64,000 nt of DNA, taken from positions 3,906,001 through 3,970,000 of the forward strand of contig BSBN01000763.1 in NCBI GenBank assembly GCA_027924645.1, written 5' to 3'. Positions within the stretch are counted from its first letter, which is position 1; each line of letters opens with the position of its first letter. Made by a program: the position numbers and the translations under genes. The notes beneath the pieces were generated by a model. It searched no databases and had not been told where the DNA came from. It saw nothing but the letters and a program-made list of their open reading frames with translations. The DNA is from Cunninghamia lanceolata (taxonomy: Eukaryota; Streptophyta; Pinopsida; Cupressales; Cupressaceae). Positions 48,143 through 59,999 of the stretch are shown here, in pieces.

Positions 48143-50239
48143 CTTCTTGTACAAGGTCCAAAACATGATCATAATCATCCGATGCAAACATTTGATTATC
48201 TACAATTGTCGTTCCATGTTGATCATGTGTCGATGTAGGTGTTAAGGCTCTTTGTTTAATTCTTCGATCGATTCTATATTTTTACATGCCTCCCAATCAC
48301 CTGCAATACAAAATTGACAAAAAACATGCAAGATCCCTTGTCCATATTGTCCATGTGTTTGCATTAGAACTCTTAAATGAATGCCATTTTACAGATCCAT
48401 TAATTGTTTCACATTCTTGTCGAGTAAAAATATCATTTTCTTCAACTAACCAAAAGAAGCATCAAATTATTAACAATTGCACATGCATCTTTGAATTTCA
48501 TTGCATCCTCAAATTTTAGTTGCTCTCTAGCAAGAGCTCTTTTCACACATGCACTTGCTTCATCATGTTCTCCTTTACCATGTCCAGCTTCAAAAAAACT
48601 CCACATGTGCTAGATATTATTTTCCTTATGAACTCTACATAACCAATAAAACATTCTAGCATTCTTGAATTGACCCATGCAATTATCTGACCATATGAGA
48701 TGTTCTCTCATTTGAATTCCTCTCTATTTTATTTTTTTATAAAATATATCAAAACAATATTGAACAAACTTAGATGAATGTAATCGATTATCACTCTCAT
48801 AAAATGGTACTCTCTCAAAAAAATTATATTATCTTCTCTACTATCATCTACATGTCTATATACAATATAAACAAATATGGCTACTTACACTGAATTATAA
48901 TATTGTGATTGAATTTCTTCTTATGGAGTAAGAGTATAGTTTTTAGCAAAATTAACAACTAACAGTATAGTTCCAATTGGGAATGTGTTTTTACATGTAC
49001 GAAATTGATCATCAAGCCAATGAGCATATTGAGAGTGTTTTACATATTTAGGTACAATCTTATCTTTAAATTCTTTAATAAATGCATGCACACTAAATTT
49101 TTCCACAATTAGCTCATAACATTTTCCAAATTTTCCATCTTTTAAATAATATTCAACATTTTTAAAATTTTTAACATCCACTAATTATTGTCCAAATTCA
49201 TGTAAACTACTTTTATACATACATTCTCCTAACAATGTAAAGTTACCACATCTATTGTATTGTCTAGAAATACATGCATTTAAATAAAATAAGTTTCCAT
49301 TAGAGGGTTCACAAAACAAACCTGCTATAAAATCTTTGATTGTTTTAGGTGGCATATTAATACCACAAATGTCCTACATAATTTGGTTAGCATGCAAGGT
49401 ACAACGTATATATTGAAAAACATCATAATAATAATGAAATTATACATGAGTTTTACAGCAACAAGAGGTTCATTGTTTATTAATTCTAACTTACCAAGGT
49501 TTACATTTTTCGAATGATCTTTGACTTATCCTAATATTTGGTAAGATTGAATCATCTAAAAAAAAATTATATAATTCAGTTTGATTCATATCTAATAGAA
49601 GCTTTGGATGAGGGTCACAAATTTTTTATCCCACCCTTAATTTTAAAACATCTTTAATATTAGGTGATACTCTTGTATTATCATGCCAATATTTTCTGAT
49701 TAAAGATTTGATTTCATTAGTTAATTTCATGTCTGATGTTGGGAGTCTACCACTAAAAATTAAACATTGATTAATTGGATATTTTTCAATACTTTCTCTT
49801 CTTTTAGCCACTCTTATCAAAGTTTTAGGATTTACTTTTATATATTTACTAATCTTACTTAACATTCTTTTATTTGAAGTTGATTTATTAACTAGAGAAA
49901 TTTTTATTGCACGATGAGCTGCATTCTTATCTTTACATAAACTTTTCTTTCCTATAGGATCAATAGTACTGGAAACACTAGATATGACTTGTTCTACTGA
50001 ATCATCATTCTTTTTTGGTTTTACAAAAATGCCTAATTTTTTCATCACTTTTTGCATTTTCCACATTTTCATCAATTGCATCATGAGTTGACATTGAAAT
50101 CCTAATTTCTTTCTATAAAAAAAAATATTTTATATAATCTATTTCCATGAGTTCTCATTTGTCTCCAAGAAAATTTACTAGGATGGTTATCTAACATATC
50201 TCTTTCAATTGTTAAAAAAATATTTTCATTTTCATTCAT

Positions 50240-50340
50240 ACAAGTGGTTTTATTTTAATTCATGCAAGGGGTTTCATTTTCATTTTCAAACATACAAGGG
50301 ATTTCATTCTCATTTTCATTAATATGAGGGATTTCATCAT
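50240..50340 (-). repeat. Coding tandem repeat (ENENE-type)
   Basis: Units of about 30-36 bp encode variants of ENENEIPCM and ENENETPCMN within the N-terminal part of the transposase-like gene. A second repeat, with SSNTPPNDMENAPIQT units, lies at 50400-50580. Confidence 0.75.
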
Positions 50341-50804
50341 TATTTTGTTTTTGCATTGTTTAAAAACTAGAATTATTGATACCATCAATGGTGTATCTAG
50401 CTTCATCTAAATAACTAAGATCAATATTATCAAGACTTGGGTTTGAAGACATACCTGGATAAATTGTTTGAATAGGTGCATTTTCCATATCATTGGGAGG
50501 TGTATTTGAAGACATACCTGAAGTTGTTTGCATAGGTGCTATTTCCATATCATTCAAAGTTGAAGTTGAAGGCATAGTTGGGTTTGTCTTAATAATTGTA
50601 TTTTCTTCCATATTCACCATCTCCACATTTGCATCATCTACATTCATCTCACCCTTCATGGAACTAGATGCTTCCAAATTTTTCATTTGGTGAATCCTTT
50701 ATGTTCTATCCCTTTATTTTTTGCCTCCATTTCTCTATTTGCTTCAATTTCTTCAAGTGTCATTAACTTTCTACATTTTTTTCTCTATCTTTGCTTTGAT
50801 CCCA

Positions 50805-51292
50805 TGATTACCAAACCCTCTTGAAAAAAAAACAAATGATTCTTAACCTATTTTCCAATTGCTACTTCCTTGAAATATTCAAATAGAACTATATAATTGG
50901 AGATTGTTTCTTCTATAAACTTTGAAGTACAAAAACATCATGAATACATCTAAAATTTATATTTTTCCAAATCTTCTTGTAAAAGGTCCTTGTACTTGAT
51001 TCCACTTCAGAAAATTCAACTTGGAGTTGTCTCTTCCAAAAATTTGAATAGAATATGACCTGTTAAGAGATTGTGCAAGACAAGATTGAAATAAAAAAAT
51101 GCAGAAAATGATGCTTTCGGTCCATACTACAGAAAAGGAATGTTGCAGAAAAAACATGCTCAGTTGGTTTTTTCCAAATTGGGGAAAAATGGATATATGA
51201 GAAATATGTACGTGTTTTATTTTAGGAACACATATGCGTTATATAACATGTACATGTTTCTTTTTTCAAATGGACAAATAGATAACGTGTAC
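50805..51292. other. Region upstream of transposase-like gene
   Basis: AT-rich; would hold the promoter of the minus-strand gene. No element recognised. Confidence 0.35.
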
Positions 51293-51357
51293 ATATTATA
51301 TAATGCATACGTGTTTAGTTTTAAGAACGCGTATGCATTTTATAATGCGTACGTGTT
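51293..51357 (+). repeat. Subterminal motif copies (element B, right)
   Basis: TATAATGCATACGTGTTT and TTATAATGCGTACGTGTT lie 27 bp apart, with a partial inverted copy GCGTATGCATTTTATAATGC between. Same motif as 33418-33471. Confidence 0.8.
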
Positions 51358-51410
51358 TTTAAAATTTTGAATTCCTAACCCACATGCTACCTTAGTTTTA
51401 GGCTCAGGTA

Positions 51411-52197
51411 AGGCTTGGAAACCCAACTATTAGCCTTTGACTTGCAACTAAAAAACTAAGGTTGGTTCAAGAGAAATGTCCAACTTTGGCAATATAGCTA
51501 ATAAACTTTTTTTTTTTCTGAATTAATCTATGAAATTAAAACCCATTATAGAACACGATGTCTAGTTTCCAAATATATAATTTTTGTTAAGATCAGATTA
51601 TGTTTTTTATTTTAAAATTAATTTCTAAGTAAATTGGTCCATAAACATGAAATATCTGGCTTTTTCATTTTTTAATAACTTTTTTGGTTAATTTTTTTGT
51701 AAAAAAAATATATGAAACTAATCCTCAAACAATTATATACACAATAAATAAAATTCAAAAAATGTTTATTTTAGGTCCAATTATGTTGTCCGTACACGTT
51801 GATTTTTAAAAGCAACAATCAGGACCAGTAAAATTTCAAGAAAAAAATATTCAGAAAAAAATTACAAAAAATATCCTCATCAATCTTCATGTTGTTAGAT
51901 ATCTTTTCCCAAAAGGAATTAGGAAAATAGCTTTATTTAGGTCAAAAAGTGTTGTTCGTACACGTGCATGGTATGGTAAAAAAATAACTTTTAAAATTAT
52001 TTTTTATATGTGCCTATCAAAATTTAATTTCTATCATCTGGGTATTTGAATAAATTACATATTTGGAAACTAGATTCAAAATAATAAATTTCATATTAGT
52101 GACTTTTTTTAAGAATCATTGTGTAAGTGCTTCAAATTTTTAGTCCAAGTGTGACAAATTCTTAAAAACATCAAAAACACTTCAACATTTTGAGCTT
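51411..52197. other. Right subterminal noncoding part of element B
   Basis: AT-rich, no gene. The strings GTCCGTACACGTTG and GTTCGTACACGTGC recur at 51788 and 51955. Its place corresponds to the 0.87-kb right arm of element A. Confidence 0.4.
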
Positions 52198-52218
52198 TTT
52201 GTGGACCCAACTTCTTGC
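52198..52218 (-). repeat. Right terminal inverted repeat of element B
   Basis: Exact complement of 33250-33270. Confidence 0.75.
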
Positions 52219-52519
52219 ATAAGCCCCCATGCACTTTGTCTATTTCACATTTCAACTGGTGTCACATGCCTTTGTAACATTTCAAGCATTAAAACAATTT
52301 TATAAACATTTAGTACACCTAGTGGATGCTTCAATAATGTGTTAGTTAGTCCATGTGCTTTGTCTATAGCTCAATCTATTGCGTAGATCTTTTTTTGCAA
52401 ACTTTGTGGAGTGATCTCTTGGTGTGTGAATGATAAATTATTTTCCATTGTTTCTAGTACAAATCATTCATGGCTTGTGATTAAGTTTTTTACCAATTCT
52501 TTTTAATAAAAAATATCTT

Positions 52520-53113
52520 ACGACTAGTCCTGCTAGTCATATGTAAGTAATTAGTAGCTAATTTTGGTAAATTAAAATTATATATGTGACTTGTTTCTAG
52601 AAAGTCAATTCCTCTTGCATCTATATTGGATACAAGTAATCACATTATTTTTCTTGCCCTAAACTTTGCAAGATGAATTTTGTAGGTAGCTTGATCCATG
52701 TTGCCACACACAATAGATAGTTGTATTCCTTCATCACTAAATAATTCATTAACTAATTCAACATGATGCTTTATTGAAACAAAAATTAATGTTTGCTAAT
52801 CAAAACCAATCTTTTCTCTTATAGAGCATGGCAATGCAACATATTTACTGAGCAAGTATTTTTCATAGCTGCTCTAAGAAACCATCTCAAACAAATAGTC
52901 TACCTCATCGAAAACTACATACTCCATAGTTAACAAAGACATTTCTTCCACTTGAACAAGATGTCGCATAAAATGGCTAGGAATTGTAATAATAATATCT
53001 GGACTTTTGTCTAGTTCTTCAAATTGAGTTTCTATGTTATCTTTGATCTTCTTAGATCTAGGCTGTAGCCTTTTGTTATTACATAATTCATTTGATCCAT
53101 TTTTTTCAAACAA
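52520..53113 (-). pseudogene. DEAD-box RNA helicase fragment (RH29/DDX54-type)
   Basis: Minus-strand protein: ETQFEELDKSPDIIITIPSH, then EMSLLTMEYVVFDEVDYLFE. This is the helicase motif Ib-II region with TPGR changed to IPSH and DEAD changed to DEVD. After a stop and an apparent internal deletion (motif III is missing), TLIFVSIKHHVELVNELF (motif IV), CGNMDQATYKIHLAKFRAR and DARGID (motif V) follow. The motif VI site, normally HRVGRxxR, reads HMTSRTSR. The wording (KHHVE, GxMDQxxRKIHxxxFRA) points to plant RH29, an rRNA-processing helicase. No introns are visible across conserved motifs, so a retrocopy is likely. It cannot encode a working helicase. Confidence 0.85.
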
Positions 53114-53475
53114 TTTTCATGCCCTTATCTTATTCCAAAACTCCTTGGATATTGATATGGAGGATACTTGCAAAGATTGCAGAATTTGATTTGCATCAGA
53201 GCCAAGGCCTGTTTAGAGGATACTTGAAAATATTCAACCTTCCACCTACAAATTGTATTTGCTTCATATCTTCCTAAAGTATTTTTTCAATCAACTCACA
53301 AAGGATGGTGTTTGAAACCCTATGGCACCACTTCAACTTATTTGTATTTGACATATCAATTTGCCACTTTCACCCAATGACCAAGCCTTATCTACAAAGA
53401 GGAAAAAAGAACATTAGCATCATATTAAATTTAAAATTTTAAACATCAAATTCTAACTATAGGCATGTACAAAAT
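53114..53475. other. Spacer, possibly further helicase debris
   Basis: A minus-strand frame has scattered short open pieces but no recognisable motif. Plus-strand frame 53092-53277 has no domain. Confidence 0.35.
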
Positions 53476-53481
53476 ATGGGG

Positions 53482-53513
53482 GACCAAAAAGTGGCCAAAG
53501 CCACTTTTTGGTC
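53482..53513. repeat. 14-bp perfect stem hairpin at end of element C
   Basis: GACCAAAAAGTGGC, loop CAAA, then GCCACTTTTTGGTC. Located at the very end of the element. Confidence 0.95.
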
Positions 53514-53522
53514 TAGACAAGA

Positions 53523-53613
53523 CATAATGTGAGCACGTTATAACATGATCATGTTATGGCTTGGTAATTACCAAGCCTAAAACATGAGTGCATTATAATG
53601 TGCTCATGTTATT
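53523..53613. repeat. Nested palindrome cluster of element C
   Basis: Contains ATAACATGATCATGTTAT (53540-53557, perfect), GGCTTGGTAATTACCAAGCC (53558-53577, perfect) and a 30-bp near-palindrome 53581-53610 (13 of 15 pairs). The flanks of the middle palindrome are themselves roughly inverted, so the whole 90 bp can fold on itself. Contains the motif ATAATGTGAGCACGTTAT and its inverse. Confidence 0.9.
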
Positions 53614-53889
53614 GCATTCTAAACATAAAACTAAAACTTAGACCCATGACCCCTCATTTGACACCAACATTCCTTGAAGAGAAGAAAGCGTGAGTAGGGT
53701 TTTTGTGTGACCACATTTGCAGAAGTTGAAGGAGAAGCCACTTAAATACAATGTTTCCATGGAATTCCTTAACTACAAGACATTGTGCATGAGCTCCACA
53801 AGATCAATAATATAGACAAGGTACGGCTTCCATGTTTTTCTAATTTTGAAAATAAATAATTTGTTTTTCAATGTTTTGATTCAATTTTT

Positions 53890-55835
53890 TAATTTTTAAC
53901 CAATGAACCCCATGAAACAACCCCAAACCCTAATCCACCAAATAGAGGGGATGATAAGATTGAAACTAAAGAGAGGGCACAAAACAACCTCCTCAAACTC
54001 CTCCAATTCCTCAGCATCCTCATGACACAAGCAAACTTTTTAGGGAAAATTAAGGACAACAAAAGATAACTTGAAAACTTAATTGAAACATTAAGAAAGC
54101 CAAATGCAACCAATCCTCATCGAGATCCCTTGCTACATCCCTACAGTCAATTATTTCTCACATTGATTTAATGATAAGCCAAATCAACAAATGGGTAAAT
54201 TATAGGGAGAGTTTCCAGCAATACTATGCGATAAAATTATCATACAAATAGGTGAAAGAAAAAATTAAAATATGATCTATGTGCCCTATTTGTTGATCCT
54301 ATAAGTAATGAGCCATTGCATAGGAGTTGCAAAAGATTCCCCATTCATTGGTGTGTACACAAAGGAATATCTCAAAACTTTTGGGATAGGTGGTGGATGG
54401 TGTTTGATGATCCACCATGCAACAACAATGAGCTCTCATAGTATTTTTTGAGGAAAATCTATTATGAGTTTATCCTCAATAAGATTCCAAACTATTTTGA
54501 CATGTGAAATTTCCAAGGTAGAGGTGGTGGCTCTGCATAGGCTAGGGAGGGGTACATCAGGCCCAGGACCGTCTAATGAGACCCTTAGTGAGGCCATTCG
54601 TTCAACATATCACACTCCATTTCACTTTGAAGGATAGTTTTGAGGTGGAGAGATTACATTTTATTAGTTCCCTCACTCATTCTTTGCTACAACATGGTAG
54701 CCATCTTCCATAGGCCAGTGAGGGTGAGACTAGTAAGCATCGATAGTCCATGCATCTTTGCCATTCCTATGGAGATTTATGTGACTATGGGTTTGAGGAT
54801 GCTCCTAATACAAACATTCGAGAGGATGCTCCACACTTTTAAGACTATGCCACACAAAGGCAGGAGCAGGTGTAGGACACGTCCATATTGGCTAATATTG
54901 TAATAACAAATGAGTTGCTAGATAGGACCTTTCATATTGATACACAAGTGATTTTTATAAGGTTCTCTAATTTATTATATTTGTATTTGAAATCTCTAAT
55001 TAGTTTTATTAATAGATATTACAAATCAAAATTAATGTAGGTAATTATATGCATTATGAAATTCCAAGGTTAAAGTACTCATCCTATGTCTATTAGTCAT
55101 CCAATGTAAGCTTGTGAGACAATGTTGAGTCGACAGGTATGTAATTTGTAAAAATATAGTAAGTATAGTACATGTAATCTTTTTTTTCATATATCAATCA
55201 TAATCTTACTTTAACAATTTGATGATGAATGGGTGGATGCTAGTCCTTTAACATCAGGAGTTGGTGCGGCCGGTCATAGATCTAGTTTCACCAAGGTAAA
55301 TTTTACTATTTCTAATCATTATGAATTTAAATAATGTTATGTATATTTTTGTCAAATAACCTTGTTCTATTTTCAGTTGATGAAATATTTTTAGACTCCT
55401 AATATTCGTGAGACAATGGAGGTGGGCAAATTACTGCAACTATTTTATCTTCAATGCCTTTGACTGTGGTATGAGCCAATAACATGTAAACGCCATTATG
55501 TATTTATTGTTTTATCTCACATCATTTAATGTAAATAGATGATGTTCATCTTAACTCAAATTTCCTTCTTCATGCTTCTCATAGGAGGTCACAACTCTAA
55601 CCCATCCATCTACAGATGAAGAGAGGCAAAAATGATTGAGATGGATTACCAGTTTGTGGTAAGTGATTGATTAATAATGTCATGTAGTATATTTCATGTT
55701 TTATATATTAATGTGGATATTTTTTAATTGTATTAATAGGTGAAGGTTCAAAAATCTTTATAGAGGAGGTCTAGTTGGTAGATGAGAGAGCATGGTTCAT
55801 TGACCACTTCTCCATCCTCATAGCCAAGCAAGGGC
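53890..55835 (+). pseudogene. Decayed copy of element-B plus-strand gene
   Basis: NKWVNYRESFQQYYAIKLSY and FWDRWWMVFDDPPCNNNE with YFLRKIYYEFILNKIP match the protein block of the gene at 43082-45067 (FWERWWMVFDTPP; YFLRKLWAKFELGKNP) at many positions, in the same order and strand. Downstream GT-AG-like junctions (GTCGACAG/GTATGTAA near 55136; TTCACCAAG/GTAAAT near 55297; TTTTCAG/TTGATG near 55376) suggest the same multi-exon plan. Frames are broken throughout. The family is unknown to me. Two independent copies with the same block indicate selection on it in the past. Confidence 0.55.
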
Positions 55836-55860
55836 CATCCATTATTTGATAGCACTCCAT

Positions 55861-56279
55861 AGGGCTTTTGATGTTTGGACATTTTGTTGTATGCCTATAT
55901 GGCTTTGTAAACATACTTTATATTTTACCAATGTATATCATTGTTCATGCCTATATGGATTTGTTTGTACATGCCTATATGACATTATATACACTATATG
56001 TCATTTTCAAGACATTATGCATATGAGATTTTACATTATATATATGATGATCAATTATGATTATAGGATAGATAATGTGTCATTCTTAAAAAAAATTATA
56101 TTGTGTACTTGTTCTTCAACGTTTCCATGAAATGATATGATGATGAATTATGGATACAAGATAGATAACGTATCATGCTTAAATATGACATGACTAAAGT
56201 TGTATGACAAGATCCCTCAAGAAATTATTAATAGTCATGTAGACATCTGATCATTAATTTACAATAAGAGTTACAATAA
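55861..56279. other. AT-rich spacer
   Basis: No gene. Repeated CATGCCTATATGG-type strings around 55890-55990 form a small imperfect repeat. Confidence 0.4.
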
Positions 56280-57340
56280 TAGTTACACATGTGATTAAAG
56301 AAAGTATAGCCCTCATCCACTAAACCTACATGGCTACATGCAAATAGAACACAAGCAAAGCTTATAATGTTAGGATATTTTTTAGAGTGCTTCATTAATT
56401 CAAAGATTTTGAGAGCATCCTTCTAAAATCCATTTTGTGCATATCCAATAATCATGGAATTCTATGAGACCACATTTATTTGAGTCATTCTATCAAACAG
56501 TTCATGCACCTTGTTTATGCTTCCGCATTTTGCATACATGTCTCCTAAAGTAGTTCTAACTACAACATTTGAAAAAATTCTCATATCCTTTATACTTTGA
56601 TGGATGTCCATACCCTGTTCCAAAGATCCCATTTTAGCACAGGTAGAGAGGATGCTGGAAAAGGTTATGGAATTTGGATTTACACCCACCAATTGCATTT
56701 TCTTGAAATTCTCTAAATCCTTATCAACAAATCCTTTTTGTCCATATCTTGCAATCATTTTAGTCCATGAGATGGTATCTCTTTGAGGTGTTATGTCAAA
56801 CAATCCACATGTCTTTTGTAATCTTCCACATTTTACATACATGTCTACCAGGGCAGTTGCAAGTATAAGATCTAACAAAAATCCCCCTTCCTTTAAGTTT
56901 TGATGGATGTCCATACCATGTTCCAAAGATCCAATTTTGGCAGAAGTAGGGAGGATGTTGGAAAAGGTTGTGGAATTTGAAATTACAACTGCCAATTGCA
57001 TTTTCTTGAAAGTTTCTAAATCCTTGTGAATAAATTCATTTTGTGCATTTCTTGCAATCATTGCATTCCATGAGATGGCATCTCTTTGAGGTGTTCTATC
57101 AAACAGTTCCATGCCTTGTCTATGCTTCCACTTTTTGCGTACATGTCTACCAGGGAAGTTGCAACTACAACATCTAACAAATTCCCATATCATTTATGCT
57201 TTGATGGATGTCCATACCCTATTCCAAAGATCTTATTTAGCACAGGTAGGGAGGATGCTGACAAAGGTTAGGGAATTTGTCTTTACACTTTCCAATTGCA
57301 TTTGCTCAAAAGTTTCTAAAGCCTTTTAATTTATAGTTTC
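56280..57340 (-). pseudogene. PPR protein relic, PLS type
   Basis: The minus strand encodes tandem pentatricopeptide repeats of the P-L-S kind that bind organelle RNA. The open part is 56462-57193, with ISWNAMIARNAQNEF, SNILPTSAKIGSLEHGMDIH, TALVDMYVKCGRLQKT, DTISWTKMIARYGQKGF, SSILSTCAKMGSLEQGMDIH and DMYAKCGSINKVHELFDRM. Upstream, in another frame, SLTFVSILPVLNK and TSLVDMYAKSGSIDKA are visible to about 57330. Downstream, after a TAG, SMIIGYAQNGF and ACSHVGLVDEGYTFFNHM run to about 56285. No start codon, no E or DYW domain. Stops and frameshifts make it a pseudogene, probably a retrocopy or fragment of a large PPR family. Confidence 0.92.
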
Positions 57341-58317
57341 TAATTTCCATTTGATTCCCAACTATTTATTTTTCTTGTACCTAGCATAGATCTAAATTGA
57401 AATTAAAAGTAAAATGACCTTGCTTAACACACTAGGAAACATACTTTTATTTTCATTTCAATACTTTCAACAAGTTTTAGTTTCAAAGGGTTTACAATTT
57501 TAAGGGCTTTAAGATTCTGATGGTTTTACTTAAGGAGGTACATATTAAAGTGGTCTTGATGTAGTTGACTTTATTGATTTGTCTCCCATTGCTCATCTAT
57601 TCTTGGGATTTTATCTTATTTTTTAGAATTTTGTCCTATAACAACCATTTTGTGGTATGATTGTGGGTTTTTTGGTGCTTTTGATTCTAATGAATGAACA
57701 TGCATTTAATCATGCTACTTGTCTTCTTCCTGCAACATTTTTTCCCCTATCTATTATAATATTTCTATATCTAGTGTTGAGTGTTGAATTTCAAGAGCAA
57801 GGCATAAATTAGAGAAGTAACTAGTAGGTTTAGAGATAAATTTGCATCAGGTCTTCAACCATGTCATATCTCATACCTTTTTTCACTTATCCATATTTAC
57901 TGTATCACACTTGTTTCTAACTTACATATCTTCCTTGCTATATCCTTGACCCTAAGTGATCTTATACATCCTATGGATTATGTTCTCATATCTATACAAG
58001 ATCTTTTGTTTAGTTGGGTTTAGAGTTTAGGGTTTATGTAGTCTCCTTTACAACCACATATATCAATTTACTTTGAAAGCTTCTTTGAAACCAAATACAA
58101 TAGTTCTTGGGTAGGTTACTTCACAACCACATATATTAGTTTCTTTTGCATGCTCCTTCACAACCCCACATTTATGATGGCTCCTCACAAACCCCATCTT
58201 TTTCTACTTTTTACACATTGTTTGTTCACATTGTTTAATAGTTCTTCATGCCTATTTTAGATTATTTCAAATGCAACTCATTGAATTTTTCCCTTATAGG
58301 TTTCAACATAGACTTAT
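57341..58317. other. Spacer, no gene seen
   Basis: AT-rich. A few bases before the next element read ATAGACTTAT; TTAT (58314-58317) may be its target duplication. Confidence 0.5.
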
Positions 58318-58837
58318 TGTAGGAATAGCCAAGGATTCTCTATAACACTTGATATTCACTCATAATATGGAAATCAACAAATAGAGATTAGAAATCAATA
58401 ATATTGATGAACCTAATTTGATCATAAACATATATTCATCTCACTTGATAATTTACATAGGAATGCCTTATTATATAGGCATGGGTAATGCAATCCAAGT
58501 TGCATGTGGATTGACAAGTGCCCCAAGATGTGGCACATGCACGTAGACAAGTGTCCAATAGGTGTCAACCTTTGGATCACTTGGATGTGCACACCAACAA
58601 CCTTTTTGACCAAGTCATCAACCTTGCTGACAAGTGTTGAATGACTACAAAAGTGACCTTTGAGGTGAGATAGAAAGTCTTCCAACCTAAAAAGCTATGC
58701 ACATGAGATTTAACAAACAACTAGGTAACCTCTAAAGGCCTAAAAGGTTGCACATCCAGTTAGACAAGATGTTGTCTAACCTCATCAACCTAAGTACACT
58801 TAAGCTATAGTGAATTGATAAATTATTCACTCTAATA
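58318..58837 (-). repeat. 3' LTR
   Basis: 520 bp, matching 61699-62225 along its length with scattered substitutions and small indels (for example GAATTGATAAATT against GAATCAATTCATAAATT). Inner end reads CTAATA where the other copy has CTAACA. Confidence 0.92.
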
Positions 58838-58850
58838 CCCCCACTTAAGT
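58838..58850 (-). other. Polypurine tract
   Basis: On the coding strand ACTTAAGTGGGGG directly before the 3' LTR, a form common in plant copia-type elements. Confidence 0.85.
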
Positions 58851-59474
58851 TATACTTGGGGGGATCACAAAAGTGCATCAGATACATAGATATGGGTCTC
58901 AGCTACTAGTCCATGTTAGGTACCCATGTACAAAGTTTATCATAAAGTGGAGTAAAGGAGAAAACCGTGTGGGAAAAAAAACTCCTCTCTAAACAAAGAA
59001 ACAAAATGCATGAAAAAGAAAACAAGTGAAGAAGGAGGACTTATATCATGATCCCCCCTAGGACAACTTCTTCCACATGTGTACAATAAATTTCCCCCCA
59101 TAGGAGAGGAAATATGAGAAGGTTGATATGACCCCCAAGAAAATATGAAGTGATGAACTCCATGTGAGGAAATAGATCCTCCCAATACTGATGTGAGAAG
59201 ACTAACCATTCAACCTCCTCTAAAAATACCTCATGTAGTGTGTGTATAAGCTCGACACTAGATACTGAAGAAGATCCATAAGTGTTGAACAACATTTCTC
59301 CCCTTAGGAAGAAAATTGAACCACAAAAGTGTGCAAAGAATCTTCCCATTCTAGATAGGAACATATAGGAAGAAGTTTGAAGGTATCTAAATTTTGCACA
59401 GGATTTGAAGATGCAGATGATGCCCATGATGTCTTCAAAGGATGCTCAAGGATCTCCAAGCTAATGTTGATGTG

Positions 59475-59936
59475 TTATAAATGATGATAAGATGAGTTAG
59501 GTATCATAGAATATTCTAGAACAGAAACTATAGGAACCATAGATGTATGGTGATAACTGAAACCATAAGAATCTAATACTTCCACTATATAAGCAAATGT
59601 AGGCAAAGCAAGAGCAATATCTAAAGATGAATATGGTGATGCAACTTTGTAGAAGCTGTCATCGAATAGAAGATGAATATCCTCAATGATATCTCCCAAA
59701 TATGTATCCCAATGTGGTGGATCTGGAAAGATGAGATCAATGTCCTAGTGCAATGAATCACTAGAAGCCATAGAGATATCAACTTGGGATTTGGATGTAG
59801 CAATAGGTGTTTGTGGTTTTGCAATCTGACAGAGTAGTTTGAAAGCAACATATGAGAAATAAGGACACATTGTGTCGTCATGTTGGTATCCACAATAGGT
59901 GCATTTGATTTTGTAGTTAGGATATGGAGTATCCAA
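59475..59936 (-). pseudogene. Small broken ORF with CCHC-like cysteine motif
   Basis: One minus-strand frame runs from about 59936 to 59475 (154 codons) with a single TAG near 59742. It contains YKIKCTYCGYQHDDTMCPY, a Cys-Cys-His-Cys arrangement with spacing 2-3-4, close to but not the standard gag knuckle (2-4-4). The rest (IIEDIHLLFDDSFYKVAS, LDIALALPTFAYIVEVL) has no match I know. No ATG is seen at the beginning (first codon TTG), so the start lies upstream, in a disrupted part. It may be a gag remnant. Confidence 0.5.
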
Positions 59937-59999
59937 AGCATATACATGATCAAATATTAGTGTTGCCCCCCTAAAATAATGAGATTTTCCACCTGATTA

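Larger units (their letters stand above)
47686..50804 (-). pseudogene. DDE-transposase-like gene of element B (decayed)
   Basis: A minus-strand gene can be followed over about 3 kb. N-terminus at 50804: MGSKQR, then MTLEEIEANREMEAKNKG; Met/Pro/Thr-rich repeats (50360-50686) and an ENENE repeat (50240-50340). A basic middle follows (ISKYIKVNPKTLIRVAKRRE). A cysteine-containing block comes next (CGINMPPKTIKDFIAGLFC, CGNFTLLGECMY), then HSQYAHWLDDQFRTCK and the first likely catalytic box VVNFAKNYTLTP, where D would be expected at N. The second box is IWSDNCMGQFKNARMFYW and the third SFFEAGHGKGEHDEASACVK. The C-terminal module is GHVCVLVAPKGNEEETEYWL. The D...D...HGKGE pattern matches a widespread uncharacterised eukaryotic transposase-like family (from memory). 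Frameshifts (near 50690, 48890) and stops show decay. It faces the plus-strand gene tail to tail. Confidence 0.6.
53476..55860 (+). mobile_element. Element C: relative of A and B, right end lost or unrecognised
   Basis: The left end begins ATGGGGGACCAAAAAGTGG at 53476, like the outer end of element A. A dense cluster of palindromes lies in the first 140 bp. The interior carries a decayed copy of the multi-exon gene of element B. I find no matching right end before the PPR relic at 56.3 kb; it may be deleted. The right border given is where gene similarity stops. Confidence 0.45.
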
